Part shown: positions 7,355 to 15,179 of the stretch, in pieces
Layout of the letters: every line of letters begins with the position of its first letter
Numbering within the stretch: position 1 is the first letter of the stretch
Virus record (IMG/VR): IMGVR_UViG_3300037493_001708
Location: 1-35,980 of that record
DNA length: 35,980 bases
From: a virus
Reading direction: 5' to 3' (one strand)
Notes under the pieces: generated by a model
Databases searched by the model: none
What the model was told of the DNA's origin: nothing
What the model saw: only the letters and a program-made list of their open reading frames with translations
Made by a program: the position numbers and the translations under genes

Positions 7355-7670
7355 AGGGGATACGTTCCCTATAAAAGTACAAGTGCTTTCAGAGGATGGA
7401 ACTGCTTTTGATTTAACTTCATGTACTGCATTTCTAACAGTTAAAAAACGTTTGGAAGATGCTGATAGTGCTGCTTTAATTGCTAAAAGTACAACAAGTC
7501 ATGTAAGTGCAACAGAAGGAATAACACAATTTTCTTTATTAGCTACTGATGTTGATTATGTAGGTTCTTTTTATTACGATGTTAAAGTAAAAGATTCAAA
7601 CAATATTATTTATTCAGTTGTTACAAATAGGATAATTTTTGAAAATCACACAACAATAAGAACTTCTTAA
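7335..7670 (+). CDS. Putative baseplate/fibre-associated beta-sandwich protein (BppU N-terminal-like)
   Basis: 111 residues. The start overlaps the previous gene by 20 bases. R-R-I-K-G-D-T-F-P-I-K-V-Q-V at the beginning, a D-L-T-S-C-T-A-F-L-T-V-K segment and F-Y-Y-D-V-K-V near the end resemble the N-terminal domain of upper baseplate proteins (BppU_N) that link receptor-binding fibres to the tail. It directly precedes three fibre-like genes, which fits that role. Confidence 0.6.
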   Translation: MVIRRIKGDTFPIKVQVLSEDGTAFDLTSCTAFLTVKKRLEDADSAALIAKSTTSHVSATEGITQFSLLATDVDYVGSFYYDVKVKDSNNIIYSVVTNRIIFENHTTIRTS

Positions 7671-7671
7671 A

Positions 7672-9516
7672 ATGCCAACACCTTATAAATTAAAGTTACT
7701 AAACGGGGTTCTAAAACTTAAAACGTTTAGCGACCAAGTATTATCTATTCTTGGAATTAAAGATTTAGGAACACGTACTGGAAATGTAACTAATGGAGTT
7801 GTTGATTGGTCTATTCAGCACTTTACTAAAACAACTGCTCAATGGTCAGGCGATACAACCACTATATTATTACAAGGTCAAGTAGGAATTGAAAACACAG
7901 GAACAACTACTTACAAGTTTAAAATAGGTAATGGAATTGATTTATGGAGTGCTTTAGGTTATGCAGGTGGAGGCGGTGATACAAGTACTTTAGTACCTTA
8001 CACAGGTGCAACTACAAATGTTGATTTAGGAGAATTTGAATTAAAAGCAGGTCAAGTTGAGTTTGACCAAACACCAACTGGTACAGCAGGTGTTGCTGTA
8101 ATGCGTTGGAATGATACCGATGGAACTTTAGATTTAGGTTTAAAAGGTGGTAATGTTACACTTCAAGTAGGTCAAGAACAAGTTGTAAGAGTAGTAAACA
8201 AAACAGCTACTAATGTAACTTTATTAGAGGCTAATTACCAAGCTGTAAGGATTACAGGAGCGCAAGGGCAACGATTAAAAGTTGATTTAGCTTTAGCCAC
8301 AAACGACGCATTAAGTGCTGAAACAATTGGACTTGTAACTGAAACAATAAATAATAATCAAGAAGGCTTTATAACTACAAGTGGACTTGTTAGAGGCATA
8401 AATACAACTGGAAGTTTACAGGGCGAAACGTGGGCAGATGGGGACATTGTTTATTTAAGTCCAACAACTGCTGGAAGAATTACTAATATCAAACCATCTG
8501 CACCAAATCATATAGTTATAATAGGCTATGTTATTCACTCTCATATTACGCAAGGTTCTATTTTTGTAAAAGTTGATAACGGTTATGAATTAGAAGAATT
8601 GCACAATGTAAGTTCGACCAATTACACAACTCCAATAGATACTGATAGTGTATTAACCTATGACGTTACAAATTCAATTTGGAAAAGATTGACATTAGCT
8701 AATTTAAGAACTGATATTTTAGATGGGTTTAATACAGTTAATTTAATTCGTCAAGAATTTACATATACAAGTGGCGCACAAACATTCACATTAAGTGATT
8801 CAGCGAGTGCTGTTTATTCGGTTTTTGTGAATGGTCAAGAATTAAGACAAAGCCAATATACAGTTGTAACAACTACCTTAACAATAATTGATACTTTAGA
8901 GGCGAGTGATAGAGTTGATGTTATTTATTCAAATGCAACGCTGGGTATTAATCCAAGCTACACAAAAGCAGAAACAGATACTTTATTAAATGCTAAAGTA
9001 ACTTCAAACACTGCCATTACAGGTGCAACAAAAACAAAAATTACTTATGATGCTAAAGGTTTAGTTACAAGTGGTGCTGATGCAACTACAGCGGACATTG
9101 CTGATAGCAGTAATAAAAGATATGTAACAGATGCTAACTTAGTAGTTATTGGTAATACAAGCGGAACAAATACAGGCGACCAAACGTTTTTAAATCCAAG
9201 AGTTCAAACAGTTACAAGTTCAGCAACTGTAACACCAGTTTCAACAAACGATTTAGTTGTTATAACTGCTCAGGCTGCTGCATTAACTTTAGCAATCCCA
9301 ACGGGAACACCAGTACAAGGTCAAGCATTAATGATAAGAATAAAAGACAATGGAACTGCAAGGGGCATAACATGGACAAGCGGTGCAGGTGGTTATAGAG
9401 CAATTGGAATTACTTTACCAACAACAACTGTAATAAGCAAAACTACTTATGTAGGGTTAATATATAACTCAACAGATAGCAGATGGGATGCAATTGGAGT
9501 AACAACGGAAGCGTAA
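7672..9516 (+). CDS. Tail fibre / receptor-binding structural protein
   Basis: 614 residues, the largest gene of the fibre region. It is rich in Thr, Asn and Gly with repetitive beta-type segments. Recognisable fibre modules include L-V-P-Y-T-G-A-T-T-N-V-D-L-G (about residue 108) and K-I-T-Y-D-A-K-G-L-V-T-S-G-A-D (about residue 458), both recurring in Bacteroidota phage fibres. The C-terminal 100 residues form a separate beta-rich domain, a candidate receptor-contact tip. It starts one base after the preceding gene and ends one base before the next, consistent with one translation block. Confidence 0.75.
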   Translation: MPTPYKLKLLNGVLKLKTFSDQVLSILGIKDLGTRTGNVTNGVVDWSIQHFTKTTAQWSGDTTTILLQGQVGIENTGTTTYKFKIGNGIDLWSALGYAGGGGDTSTLVPYTGATTNVDLGEFELKAGQVEFDQTPTGTAGVAVMRWNDTDGTLDLGLKGGNVTLQVGQEQVVRVVNKTATNVTLLEANYQAVRITGAQGQRLKVDLALATNDALSAETIGLVTETINNNQEGFITTSGLVRGINTTGSLQGETWADGDIVYLSPTTAGRITNIKPSAPNHIVIIGYVIHSHITQGSIFVKVDNGYELEELHNVSSTNYTTPIDTDSVLTYDVTNSIWKRLTLANLRTDILDGFNTVNLIRQEFTYTSGAQTFTLSDSASAVYSVFVNGQELRQSQYTVVTTTLTIIDTLEASDRVDVIYSNATLGINPSYTKAETDTLLNAKVTSNTAITGATKTKITYDAKGLVTSGADATTADIADSSNKRYVTDANLVVIGNTSGTNTGDQTFLNPRVQTVTSSATVTPVSTNDLVVITAQAAALTLAIPTGTPVQGQALMIRIKDNGTARGITWTSGAGGYRAIGITLPTTTVISKTTYVGLIYNSTDSRWDAIGVTTEA

Positions 9517-9517
9517 T

Positions 9518-10309
9518 ATGAATTATTATAACTTAATATCAATGATGCCAAAAGCACCTGCATACGATGCGGATGCACAGGCATTTATTACTGCAACGGG
9601 TATAAGTGGCACAAATGCAAGTGCAATAAATACTTTAGTAATTGATTTAAAAGCGGCAAGTATATGGACTAAAATGCATGCTCTTTATCCTATAATTGGT
9701 GGTTCAGCAACGAGCCACAAAATTAATTTAAAAGACCCGAGGGATTTAGATGCAGCATTTAGGTTATCATTTATAGGTGGAGGTACTCATAGCGCAAATG
9801 GTTATTTACCAAATGGAGTTAATTCTTATGCAAATACTTTTTTTAATCCATCTGCAATAACTAATAATAATCACATGTCAATTTATATTAGAACAAATAT
9901 AAACGAAGCAAAGGAGGATATAGGGATTTTCAGTGGCACAAACGGATTTGGTATTGATTCGAGGGCAGCAAATGTAGCTTATTATTTAAATCATTCAAGT
10001 CTTGGTGGTACATTTGTAAGTTTTGCCAATACAGATTCAAGGGGATTTCATATTAATACAAGAAATTCATCATCAAGCCATAAAGGATTTTTAAATGGCG
10101 TTTTAAAGGGTACAAATACAGTTGTAGGCACAACTTCAATATCTTTAAATATTTATATCGGTTGCAGAAATAATGGAGGAGTTGCCACTTTTTATTCATC
10201 TAAAGAATGCGCCTTTGCTTCAATGGGTGATGGTTTAAGTGATGCAGAAGCCTTATCATTTAGAACAGCAGTTCAAACGTATCAAACAACTTTAGGTCGC
10301 CAAGTATGA
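9518..10309 (+). CDS. Tail protein with LamG/concanavalin-like domain
   Basis: 263 residues. The first 70 residues include D-A-Q-A-F-I-T-A-T-G and a W-T-K-M-H-A-L-Y-P segment common in Bacteroidota phage tail proteins. The rest (N-S-Y-A-N-T-F-F-N-P, M-S-I-Y-I-R, K-G-F-L-N-G-V-L-K-G, I-Y-I-G-C-R-N-N-G) follows the strand order of LamG-like carbohydrate-binding folds. The C-terminal A-L-S-F-R-T-A-V-Q-T-Y-Q-T-T-L helix is typical of this family. Likely role: glycan recognition at the tail tip. Its stop overlaps the next start by 4 bases. Confidence 0.65.
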   Translation: MNYYNLISMMPKAPAYDADAQAFITATGISGTNASAINTLVIDLKAASIWTKMHALYPIIGGSATSHKINLKDPRDLDAAFRLSFIGGGTHSANGYLPNGVNSYANTFFNPSAITNNNHMSIYIRTNINEAKEDIGIFSGTNGFGIDSRAANVAYYLNHSSLGGTFVSFANTDSRGFHINTRNSSSSHKGFLNGVLKGTNTVVGTTSISLNIYIGCRNNGGVATFYSSKECAFASMGDGLSDAEALSFRTAVQTYQTTLGRQV

Positions 10310-10569
10310 TAACATTAAAAGATATAACAAGAGCAGAATGGACTACCTATGTAGGACTTCTTACAGAAATTCAAAAAGATGAATTAGTAGGGCAATTATA
10401 TACTGATGATTCTTATTTCAATCCGATACAAGACCTTAATAATAATTGGGTTATTTCAGTTGAAGAAATGGAATTTTGCACAAATGAATTATTTTTTTGG
10501 GTTAAAGATTTGCCGTTAATTATATACGAGCCAAAAACTGAACCACCATTCCCACCGATTAAATTATAA
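10306..10569 (+). CDS. Small hypothetical protein of the fibre block
   Basis: 87 residues, overlapping the upstream gene by 4 bases. It has an acidic, aromatic-rich C-terminal half ending in a proline-rich segment (E-P-P-F-P-P-I). I do not recognise a family. Its place between two fibre-like genes suggests a fibre assembly chaperone or a small structural component, but nothing in the sequence proves this. Confidence 0.65.
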   Translation: MITLKDITRAEWTTYVGLLTEIQKDELVGQLYTDDSYFNPIQDLNNNWVISVEEMEFCTNELFFWVKDLPLIIYEPKTEPPFPPIKL

Positions 10570-10572
10570 AAC

Positions 10573-11112
10573 ATGATAACAACGAATAAAATACCATTAG
10601 GGCAATTAGAAAGCGAAGTAAGCCAAACGATAACCAACGGAGTAACAGATAAAGCACCAAGTGAGGATGCGGTGTTTGATGCGTTAGCTTTGAAACAAAA
10701 CTCTTTTACATTTTCTTGCTCTTTACCCTCCAGTAGTCCTGCTGATTCTACAACTTATTATTTCGGTGCAAGACCAGTTGTTTTAACTCAAAATACATCT
10801 GCTAATGCCAATAGATTTTGGATTCCAAATGGATATACAAAAATTGATTTGGTTGGTGTTGCTTTTATAACTACGGGTGCTGGGTCAAGTGAAAATGTTG
10901 ATTTATATTTAAGGCTTAATAATACTACTGATTATTTAATAGGTACTTTTCCTATTATTATTTCTACTACAGGCAATCCTTTTGTTTTTTTATCACCAAA
11001 TATAAGTGGATTAACTTCCTCAGATTTTTTTGAGTTTAAAGTAGTTTGCCCTGCATGGGTTACAAATCCAACTTCAATTACTACTAATTTATTTGCTAAA
11101 ATTTCTATATGA
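10573..11112 (+). CDS. Putative short tail fibre or decoration protein
   Basis: 179 residues. The N-terminal segment I-T-N-G-V-T-D-K-A-P-S-E-D-A-V (about residues 21-35) is a trimeric-fibre linker motif frequent in Bacteroidota phages. The remainder is a beta-rich domain without recognisable catalytic residues. It starts 3 bases after the previous gene and overlaps the next small gene by 4 bases (ATGA). Confidence 0.6.
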   Translation: MITTNKIPLGQLESEVSQTITNGVTDKAPSEDAVFDALALKQNSFTFSCSLPSSSPADSTTYYFGARPVVLTQNTSANANRFWIPNGYTKIDLVGVAFITTGAGSSENVDLYLRLNNTTDYLIGTFPIIISTTGNPFVFLSPNISGLTSSDFFEFKVVCPAWVTNPTSITTNLFAKISI

Positions 11113-11282
11113 AAGAATATATTATAAAATACGAACCTATTAAAATAAATAAGGTTGTAATAAATAAATGGAATATTTACTATTTAATTGATGGTAATTT
11201 TGAAACTATAGAATTTTATAAAGACGATTTAAGAGTTTTAGAAATAAGAGAGGGATATTTAAAGCACAAAGATAGTTTATGA
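11109..11282 (+). CDS. Small hypothetical protein, 57 residues
   Basis: The ATG overlaps the preceding stop by 4 bases, and the stop overlaps the next start by 4 bases, so the frame is tightly embedded in the operon. The protein is Lys/Ile/Tyr-rich, beginning M-K-E-Y-I-I-K-Y-E-P-I and containing Y-Y-L-I-D-G-N-F-E-T-I-E-F-Y. It has no transmembrane segment and no family I can name. Perfect coupling on both sides is the main support. Confidence 0.65.
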   Translation: MKEYIIKYEPIKINKVVINKWNIYYLIDGNFETIEFYKDDLRVLEIREGYLKHKDSL

Positions 11283-11491
11283 TGCAAGAAATTGATAACA
11301 CTAACAACAATTTAATACTTGGATTTGCTGTATTTTCTTTTAAAGTATTGGCGGTGTTAAGTATGCACGAGGGCTTAGATTTGGCTTTAACTTGCTTATC
11401 TATTATTTCAGTTATATTGCTAATCGTGATTAACTTTAAAAAAGCTTGGAATGTAATTTTTAAACCAAAAACAAAAGAAGATGAAAATTAA
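11279..11491 (+). CDS. Holin-like small membrane protein
   Basis: 70 residues with two hydrophobic segments (about residues 12-29 and 34-52) joined by a short loop, and a charged C-terminal tail (K-P-K-T-K-E-D-E-N). This is the topology of small class II holins. It overlaps the L,D-transpeptidase-like lysis gene by 11 bases, which strengthens a lysis role. A second small membrane protein at 11900 could equally be the holin, with this one as antiholin. Confidence 0.55.
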   Translation: MMQEIDNTNNNLILGFAVFSFKVLAVLSMHEGLDLALTCLSIISVILLIVINFKKAWNVIFKPKTKEDEN

Positions 11492-11903
11492 AGTAGTACG
11501 TCAAGTGTTTACCGACAAAAGTACAATCGGTTCTTTGTATGTAAATGATGTATTTTTTTGCTATACTTTAGAAGATAAAGATAGGGGATTAGACCAAAGT
11601 CAATCACTTATAATGATTCAAGCTAAAAAGCTGTTTGGTATTACTGCCATTCCTTATGGCAAGTATCCTTTAATCGTAAACAAGTCCCCAAAGTTTGGGC
11701 GGTTGTTGCCCCGTTTACAAGGTATAAAAGGTTTTGATGGGGTTTTAATACATCGTGGCAACAGTGCTGAACATTCACATGGTTGTATTTTAGTAGGCTA
11801 TAAAAAGGGAGTTGATTGTATAATGGAGAGTACTAAGGCTGAGGCTGACTTAATTACTATTTTACAAAGAGAAAGTACACATACAATTGAAATAGTAAAA
11901 TGA
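11481..11903 (+). CDS. DUF5675 protein, L,D-transpeptidase-like; candidate lysis enzyme
   Basis: 140 residues. The pattern Y-T-L-E-D-K-D-R, G-I-T-A-I-P-Y-G-K-Y, then G-V-L-I-H-R-G-N and E-H-S-H-G-C-I-L-V-G (H91; S99-H100-G101-C102) matches DUF5675 as I know it. The S-H-G-C motif plus upstream His resembles the Cys-His active site of YkuD L,D-transpeptidases. Placed between two small membrane proteins, it is the only visible candidate for a peptidoglycan-active enzyme in the genome. There is no signal peptide, so it would need the holin to reach the wall. The enzymatic assignment is inference. Confidence 0.7.
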   Translation: MKIKVVRQVFTDKSTIGSLYVNDVFFCYTLEDKDRGLDQSQSLIMIQAKKLFGITAIPYGKYPLIVNKSPKFGRLLPRLQGIKGFDGVLIHRGNSAEHSHGCILVGYKKGVDCIMESTKAEADLITILQRESTHTIEIVK

Positions 11904-12181
11904 AAAAAATACTAAATGATTTTAAAAACAATCTAAGCGGATCGTTTAAGTTTGACAAAGGCGGTTACTCAGCAAGAAAACTAACAAGTGCAACTATTAT
12001 ATTAATGGTTGTAATTGCTCATTCGATTTGGCTAAAGCATTGTTTTGTTCATGAAGATTTTAGCCTACTAAGTGAGGTGTTGATTATTGATTATGGCTTT
12101 GTTGCTGCATTGTTAGGCATGACAACTTATAGCCAAAACGTATTAAATAAACAAAATAAAAATGACACTAAAGCTGAATAA
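11900..12181 (+). CDS. Small membrane protein of the lysis block (second holin candidate)
   Basis: 93 residues with two hydrophobic segments (about residues 30-47 and 60-78), a basic N-terminus and a polar C-terminus. It overlaps the upstream lysis gene by 4 bases and the downstream spanin-like gene by 20 bases. The topology suits a holin or antiholin. No family recognised. Confidence 0.55.
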   Translation: MKKILNDFKNNLSGSFKFDKGGYSARKLTSATIILMVVIAHSIWLKHCFVHEDFSLLSEVLIIDYGFVAALLGMTTYSQNVLNKQNKNDTKAE

Positions 12182-12656
12182 ACAAATGGTAGTACTGGCG
12201 GTTGCTATATTGGTGGTTTGCTTATTGCTATTTGATAAGTGCCAAAACAAAGGCGAGGTTATTACCCACAATGGTACTGATAGCTTAAAGCAAGTAATTG
12301 CCAGTCAAACAAGGATAAAGGATAGTTTACTAATAGCGGTTAAAAAAAAAGATACTTTAAGAGTTGAGGTAATTAAGAGGTATAAAGTACTAAAACACGA
12401 TACTATTTATGCTAACATTTGCGCTCCTATAATTAAATTATGCGATTCTATAATATTAGTTGATTCTTCATTAATAACCGATTTAAAGCACGTTATTAAA
12501 GTTGATAGCGGAATAATAGCCAACTACAAAAAAGTAGCTGAAACGGATTCCAATACAATCGTGGGGCTTAATAATGAGGTTAAGAAACACAAAAAGCATA
12601 AACGCTGGTTAATCGGTGGGTTAATTGCAACGGGTGTTATTGCTATACTGAAATAA
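12162..12656 (+). CDS. Spanin-like protein with N- and C-terminal membrane segments
   Basis: 164 residues. An N-terminal hydrophobic helix (about residues 9-25) is followed by a long polar, helical, valine/isoleucine-rich coiled-coil-type stretch, and then a C-terminal hydrophobic helix (about residues 149-163). A protein tethered at both ends with a periplasmic coiled coil is what an outer/inner membrane-fusing spanin would look like. There is no clear lipobox, so a classical two-component i-spanin/o-spanin pair is not evident. It is the last gene of the rightward late operon and converges with the methyltransferase on the other strand 5 bases away. Confidence 0.5.
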   Translation: MTLKLNKQMVVLAVAILVVCLLLFDKCQNKGEVITHNGTDSLKQVIASQTRIKDSLLIAVKKKDTLRVEVIKRYKVLKHDTIYANICAPIIKLCDSIILVDSSLITDLKHVIKVDSGIIANYKKVAETDSNTIVGLNNEVKKHKKHKRWLIGGLIATGVIAILK

Positions 12657-12661
12657 AATGT

Positions 12662-13336
12662 CTAAAACATTCTTAGTTGACTTTTAAAGTCATTAAACCT
12701 CTTTTCTTGTTTCTCATAATATTCTTGGTCAATTTCAAATCCTACAAAATTAAAGCCATTTTTATACGCTGCAATCCTACTGCTTCCGCTTCCTAAATGA
12801 GTATCTAAAATCAAATCGCCTTCTTTGGCATATTTTGAAAGTAACCAATCGTATAATGCAACAGGCTTTTGTGTTGGGTGTATTCTTTGCTCTTTGTCCT
12901 TCATATTTCCTTGAAGCATTCCAGCCCAGCGAAATTTAAAACGCCTTACTGTAGTACCAAAAGAAGCCCAAGCCATTTCACAATCAGCAAAATCATTTTC
13001 GCCATTCTCTTTATCCCAAATTATCCAACAGCTACTATCATAAGGCATACGGCTAATAAAGTGATTTGCACCCCATACGATTTGATTTTTAGAAATTCTA
13101 AAAAGTTCTTTAAAATATTCAACTTTCGGTGGTTCTTTATCCCAATCCTTTGGAGTATATTTTTGTGCTTTAGCTTGTTTACTTCTACTGTGATTTTTTG
13201 CACCATCTTCTCTTATCCCATAAGGCGGGTCAACTATTGCCAAATCAAAATGGTTATCTGCATAGCGTTTTAAAGCCGTTACACAATCTTCTAAATAAAC
13301 CTCCGATAATGGTTCTTTGATTTTTAGATTGAGCAT
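12662..13336 (-). CDS. DNA methyltransferase (N6-adenine or N4-cytosine), beta-class order
   Basis: 224 residues. D-P-P-Y-G-I (D36-P37-P38-Y39) is catalytic motif IV. L-D-T-H-L-G-S-G-S-S followed by F-V-G-F-E-I-D near the C-terminus is the SAM-binding motif I. Motif IV before motif I marks the beta class. H-P-T-Q-K-P is the conserved motif X of this group. There is no partner restriction enzyme nearby, so it is an orphan methylase, most likely protecting phage DNA from host restriction. It overlaps the upstream gene by 13 bases and ends the leftward early operon. Confidence 0.9.
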   Translation of the reverse strand: MLNLKIKEPLSEVYLEDCVTALKRYADNHFDLAIVDPPYGIREDGAKNHSRSKQAKAQKYTPKDWDKEPPKVEYFKELFRISKNQIVWGANHFISRMPYDSSCWIIWDKENGENDFADCEMAWASFGTTVRRFKFRWAGMLQGNMKDKEQRIHPTQKPVALYDWLLSKYAKEGDLILDTHLGSGSSRIAAYKNGFNFVGFEIDQEYYEKQEKRFNDFKSQLRMF

Positions 13337-13617
13337 ACTTTTGAATATATTGATGAAAGGTTATTAACTTTGTCTAAATTGCATAGCGTTGGGTTCTTAT
13401 GATAGTTATTAATAGCCTCAAATGTTTCTTTCTCAATTTCTTTAACCCGTTCTAAAGTTACAAAGAAACTCATTTCTACATTCTCATTTGTTAAATGATT
13501 CATAATACCACTTACTCTATTAATAGTAGTACCGATTGCCTTTGCTATTTTATCATGTGAGTTACCATCCATAATCATTTTCTTAACTGTTCTTATTTCG
13601 TATGCGGTTGCTTCCAT
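13324..13617 (-). CDS. Small helix-turn-helix-like protein
   Basis: 97 residues. The N-terminal half contains S-H-D-K-I-A-K-A-I-G-T-T-I-N-R-V-S-G-I-M, a good helix-turn-helix pattern (about residues 20-39). The C-terminal half is helical and acidic-basic mixed. It probably binds DNA and may regulate the early operon or prepare DNA for packaging. It overlaps the methyltransferase start. Confidence 0.6.
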   Translation of the reverse strand: MEATAYEIRTVKKMIMDGNSHDKIAKAIGTTINRVSGIMNHLTNENVEMSFFVTLERVKEIEKETFEAINNYHKNPTLCNLDKVNNLSSIYSKVCSI

Positions 13618-13620
13618 TGT

Positions 13621-13806
13621 TTACTTTTTTAGGTTGTTAATAATTGCTTCTTTTACATTATCGTATATAAAGCCTAAGTCATCAATAGCTCTTTCAATTT
13701 CCTCTATTGAGTAGGATTTCTTATCAACTATTTCGTTGTGAATATCGCAGTGATAAGTTTGCCACTTGCTACCTTCACCAAGTCTAAAGCATTTACATTC
13801 TTTCAT
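13621..13806 (-). CDS. Small Cys/His-containing hypothetical protein
   Basis: 61 residues. C4, C6, the pair Y-H-C-D-I-H (about residues 18-23) and basic residues suggest a small metal-binding N-terminal half, followed by an acidic helical part (S-I-E-E-I-E-R-A-I-D-D-L). It sits 3 bases after its upstream neighbour and 3 bases before the next gene, so it is a genuine operon member. Function unknown. Confidence 0.6.
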   Translation of the reverse strand: MKECKCFRLGEGSKWQTYHCDIHNEIVDKKSYSIEEIERAIDDLGFIYDNVKEAIINNLKK

Positions 13807-13810
13807 TTTA

Positions 13811-14059
13811 TTAAAGTTTAGATTTTAAATACTCTATTTGGTTGGTGACGGATTGGATTCTTTCGTTTTTGTAAATAGTGTACCATTTATTTACAATCAA
13901 TGGCATTAATTTTACTTCCTCCAAAACAGACTGCCTGTCCTGAATGGCTAATTCAACGATAAATTTATAAGTTACTATAATGCCTTCGTTATACATTAAC
14001 ATAGCATTTATAGTTGTAATTACAATATCCGCTTCTTGTTTTTGTTCTTCTGTAATCAT
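13811..14059 (-). CDS. Hypothetical helical protein
   Basis: 82 residues, almost all helix-forming, with a Leu/Ile/Val-rich middle and no transmembrane segment or known motif. It is the first gene after a 104-base gap that contains a -7 box (14103-14110) on this strand, so it probably starts a secondary transcript of the leftward early operon. Confidence 0.6.
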   Translation of the reverse strand: MITEEQKQEADIVITTINAMLMYNEGIIVTYKFIVELAIQDRQSVLEEVKLMPLIVNKWYTIYKNERIQSVTNQIEYLKSKL

Positions 14060-14102
14060 GGGGTTATTTGGTTAAATAATTTCAAATTTTGTATTGTGTC
14101 CA

Positions 14103-14110
14103 CAAAAGTA
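14103..14110 (-). promoter_or_regulatory. Internal leftward promoter, -7 box TACTTTTG
   Basis: On the reverse strand TACTTTTG matches TAnnTTTG and is followed by TGGA, as at the main leftward promoter, where TATATTTG is also followed by TGGA. A near-palindrome AAAGCGTTAT directly precedes it and matches 8 of 10 bases of the ATAACGTTAT operator. The start codon at 14059 would lie about 40 bases downstream of the start point. This accounts for most of the gap 14060-14163; nothing else is visible there. Confidence 0.55.
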
Positions 14111-14163
14111 ATAACGCTTTTATTTTATATATTTCCATAGTTGTTGTTTACTTTGTTTGTTGT

Positions 14164-14403
14164 TTATTTGTTTAAAAAGTTAATTAATTCTACTGGCGGC
14201 ATGGTTTCTATTATTGAATCCTGCATTGCATCAATCTCAAATAGCTGCTCAATAGTTAGGCTATCTCTATGCTGTTTTAACTCATATTGGTTAATCGTGT
14301 AGGCTTTACTTTCATTAGCTGAAAGAAGATAGCCAATCCAACATGATAGCCCTACAATTGTAGATAGGGCTAAAATGTTAGTTAGTTTAGTTAGTTGGCT
14401 CAT
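14164..14403 (-). CDS. Small single-pass membrane protein
   Basis: 79 residues with one hydrophobic segment (about residues 11-29, L-A-L-S-T-I-V-G-L-S-C-W) and a polar, acidic C-terminal part. It overlaps the Gp157-like gene by 4 bases (ATGA). No family recognised. A membrane protein among early recombination genes could act in superinfection exclusion, but that is a guess. Confidence 0.55.
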   Translation of the reverse strand: MSQLTKLTNILALSTIVGLSCWIGYLLSANESKAYTINQYELKQHRDSLTIEQLFEIDAMQDSIIETMPPVELINFLNK

Positions 14404-14888
14404 TTTAATTGCAAATTTTTATTAGTAACTAATACAGCACCCTCAACTTCAACACCTTGCTTAATAGCCTCTTTAATAGCTGTTTTGTTAGGTGCGGTTG
14501 TGGTTTTAGTAGTTAAATATTCAGGTGCTAATTGAGCCTCATTTACTATCTCAACTGATTCACTTTTACGGAACGATAATTTTAAAAAGCTGCTATCAAC
14601 TTTCTCGATTCCATAAAGCTGCATAGCATTACTTATAGCTGTTTCCATGCGTTCAATAGCTTTCTCATTACGTTTCTTAATGTCAGTTAATCGTTTGATT
14701 TCTTCATTAACAGCATTTACTTCATGCCCTAATTGTTTAATCACATAGCCATAATTAACTGCTTTCTCTTGGAGTTGCTCTTGGTTTACTTCTAAAGCAT
14801 CAATAAGTTCCTGAGTAAGTTCCCCATCATTAGCACAAAGTTCAGATGCAATGTGTAGGTATTGTTGTTGTATGTTAAATAAGTTCAT
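14400..14888 (-). CDS. Siphovirus Gp157-like protein
   Basis: 162 residues. M-N-L-F-N-I-Q-Q-Q-Y at the N-terminus, a long coiled coil (about residues 30-90: E-K-A-V-N-Y-G-Y-V-I-K, then E-E-I-K-R-L) and a C-terminal F-L-K-L-S-F-R-K-S-E-S-V-E-I are the signature of the Gp157 family. The family usually neighbours single-strand annealing proteins in phage recombination or early modules, as here with ERF. Its precise biochemical role is not established to my knowledge. Confidence 0.85.
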   Translation of the reverse strand: MNLFNIQQQYLHIASELCANDGELTQELIDALEVNQEQLQEKAVNYGYVIKQLGHEVNAVNEEIKRLTDIKKRNEKAIERMETAISNAMQLYGIEKVDSSFLKLSFRKSESVEIVNEAQLAPEYLTTKTTTAPNKTAIKEAIKQGVEVEGAVLVTNKNLQLK

Positions 14889-14890
14889 AA

Positions 14891-15166
14891 TTATTTGTTT
14901 TTTAAATTAGTTAATACTTCTACTGCTTTGTTAAATCTAAGGTCAAATTCTTCTTTAGTCGTGTACTCACTTTCCTTGTGAAATACATTACCCTCAATTA
15001 ACATTAGACATTGGATTTGAGGGTAATCACCTTCTGCTGTTACCGAAATAACATTATCCTTATCTATTGCATAGTAGTAAAATCTACCATGTTGAACTCT
15101 GTAAAACGGGAAGGTAATTTCTATATCTTCCGTTACTGCTGGTTGTAATACTCTTGTGATTTTCAT
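14891..15166 (-). CDS. Hypothetical early protein
   Basis: 91 residues. The middle is beta-rich (I-E-I-T-F-P-F-Y-R-V, then R-F-Y-Y-Y-A-I-D) with a helical C-terminus (F-D-L-R-F-N-K-A-V-E). No family recognised. It lies between ERF and Gp157, 2 bases from the latter, in the same leftward operon, and its start is preceded by the recurrent AAACTAAACAAA leader. Confidence 0.6.
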   Translation of the reverse strand: MKITRVLQPAVTEDIEITFPFYRVQHGRFYYYAIDKDNVISVTAEGDYPQIQCLMLIEGNVFHKESEYTTKEEFDLRFNKAVEVLTNLKNK

Positions 15167-15179
15167 TTTGTTTAGTTTA
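15167..15179 (-). promoter_or_regulatory. Recurrent translation leader TAAACTAAACAAA
   Basis: On the reverse strand the ATG at 15166 is directly preceded by TAAACTAAACAAA, which contains the stop of the ERF gene. The same 13-mer precedes 15747, and a one-base variant precedes 16505. Its conservation in front of three starts without any Shine-Dalgarno sequence suggests a Bacteroidota-type A-rich ribosome binding element. Confidence 0.55.

Noticed and set aside
12869-13273. Open frame on the plus strand opposite the DNA methyltransferase
   Set aside because: It is the complement of a clear methyltransferase gene, with composition (Phe, Ile, Cys-rich) typical of an antisense shadow. The same applies to the reverse frames at 32379, 32892 and 34997.
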